DNA of 64,000 bases from Sphingomonas montana (lineage in GTDB: Bacteria; Pseudomonadota; Alphaproteobacteria; Sphingomonadales; Sphingomonadaceae): contig NZ_KV887144.1 of the NCBI RefSeq assembly GCF_001956315.1, positions 201,272 to 265,271 on the forward strand. Direction: 5' to 3'. Position 1 is the stretch's first letter. Every line of letters starts with the position of its first letter. Below the pieces are notes generated by a model, which did not search any database, was not told the DNA's origin, and worked only from the letters and a program-made list of their open reading frames with translations. Of this stretch, positions 63,490 through 64,000 are shown one piece after another. The translations under genes were made by a program, and so were the position numbers.

Positions 63490-64000
63490 ATGATCGCCCC
63501 TGCCGATGATGCGTCCGGACACCGCGCCCGCCTGCGCAGCCGCTTGCTCGAAGGCGGGCCGGAGGCGTTGCTGGATCATGAGCTGGTCGAATATCTGCTC
63601 GCGCTCGCCATTCCGAGACGCGACACGAAGCCGTTGGCCCGCACGCTGCTCGCCGAATTCGGCAGCATCGGCGCGCTGCTGAGCGCCGATCCGGCCACGC
63701 TGTCGCGCGTCGAGGGTTTGAGCGAGGGGGCGGTCGCGGCGCTGAAGATCGCCGAGGCGTCGGCGCTGCGCCTGCTGCGGTCGCCGATCGCGAACCGCCC
63801 GGTGCTGTCCAACTGGCAGGCGCTGCTCGACTATCTGCACGCCGACATGGCGCACCGTGCGACCGAACGGGTTCGCGTGCTGCATCTGGATACCCGCAAC
63901 AAGCTGATCCGCGACGAACTTGTGTCGGAAGGGTCGATCGACCAGGCCGCGGTCCATGTGCGCGAAGTGGTGAAGCGCGCGCTGGAACTGAACGCCGCGG
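63490..64000 (+). CDS. radC: RadC-family (JAMM/MPN domain) protein, 5' part
   Basis: Open frame from ATG 63490 to the window end (170 codons visible). Starts GHRARLRSRLLEGGPEALLD, then a helix-hairpin-helix-like stretch (LLSADPATLSRVEGLSEG) and the beginning of the MPN domain (RVRVLHLDTRNKLIRDELVS). The JAMM metal site (HxHx~10SxxD) lies beyond the window. Function of RadC is unsettled; the old recombination role is doubtful. Confidence 0.92.
   Translation, partial: MIAPADDASGHRARLRSRLLEGGPEALLDHELVEYLLALAIPRRDTKPLARTLLAEFGSIGALLSADPATLSRVEGLSEGAVAALKIAEASALRLLRSPIANRPVLSNWQALLDYLHADMAHRATERVRVLHLDTRNKLIRDELVSEGSIDQAAVHVREVVKRALELNAA

Noticed and set aside
1-64000. CRISPR arrays, prophage, transposons or secondary-metabolite clusters
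   Set aside because: No spaced direct repeats, integrase, transposase, capsid or synthase genes were seen on either strand.

Overview
The window reads as chromosome of a high-GC alphaproteobacterium of the Sphingomonadales, most likely Sphingomonas or a close relative. Support: nifR3/dusB-ntrB-ntrC-ntrY-ntrX-hfq-hflX gene order, Fo ATP synthase genes with separate b and b' subunits, an IspDF fusion, a type-B-like L31 without zinc cysteines, two large TonB receptors, and a bamA-skp-fabZ block with no lpxD or lpxA, as expected where glycosphingolipids replace LPS. This is inferred from protein families only; no 16S is present. Genes are tightly packed, often with ATGA, GTGA or TTGA stop/start overlaps. 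No CRISPR array, prophage, transposase or rRNA was seen.

Layout. 1-2848: 3' part of bamA, a Skp/OmpH chaperone and fabZ. 3005-5712: mobA and a BtuB-like receptor on the minus strand behind a clear cobalamin riboswitch. 5823-7154: rpmE, xdhC and tRNA-Ser(UGA). 7288-16427: plus-strand run of cell-wall genes (lytic transglycosylase, RlpA, D,D-carboxypeptidase) and housekeeping genes (tmk, holB, metG, TatD, MBL hydrolase, retropepsin-like protease, mazG). 16433-25583: the minus-strand nitrogen-regulation operon, in which Hfq is a tandem double-domain protein. 25668-30806: ispDF, a secreted hypothetical, pncC, a RatA/COQ10-like protein, lipA, carbonic anhydrase and a DMT exporter. 30910-38218: ettA, M28 peptidase, GNAT, GH130 protein and a two-part glycosyltransferase. 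38453-41980: small repeat-rich lipoprotein, cysS, class II DAHP synthase, tRNA-Glu(CUC). 42258-49545: looser region after tRNA-Glu with small or broken genes (lipoprotein, HNH protein, YghU-like GST, ThpR, LysR plus aldo/keto reductase, a SIMPL gene split by a frameshift, a decayed ORF) and psd. 49842-56815: uxuA, a divergent TonB receptor, and a DUF3667 protein followed by a lipoprotein that fuses a metallopeptidase to a TPM domain. 56910-59501: Fo ATP synthase operon. 59645-63373: YdbL-YnbE-YdbH envelope bridge set. 63490-end: 5' part of radC.

The strongest leads are the tandem Hfq, the riboswitch that may control mobA as well as the receptor, the DUF3667/metallopeptidase-TPM pair, the GH130/glycosyltransferase pair, and the lpx-free bam cluster. 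Most other genes are core functions in standard arrangements.
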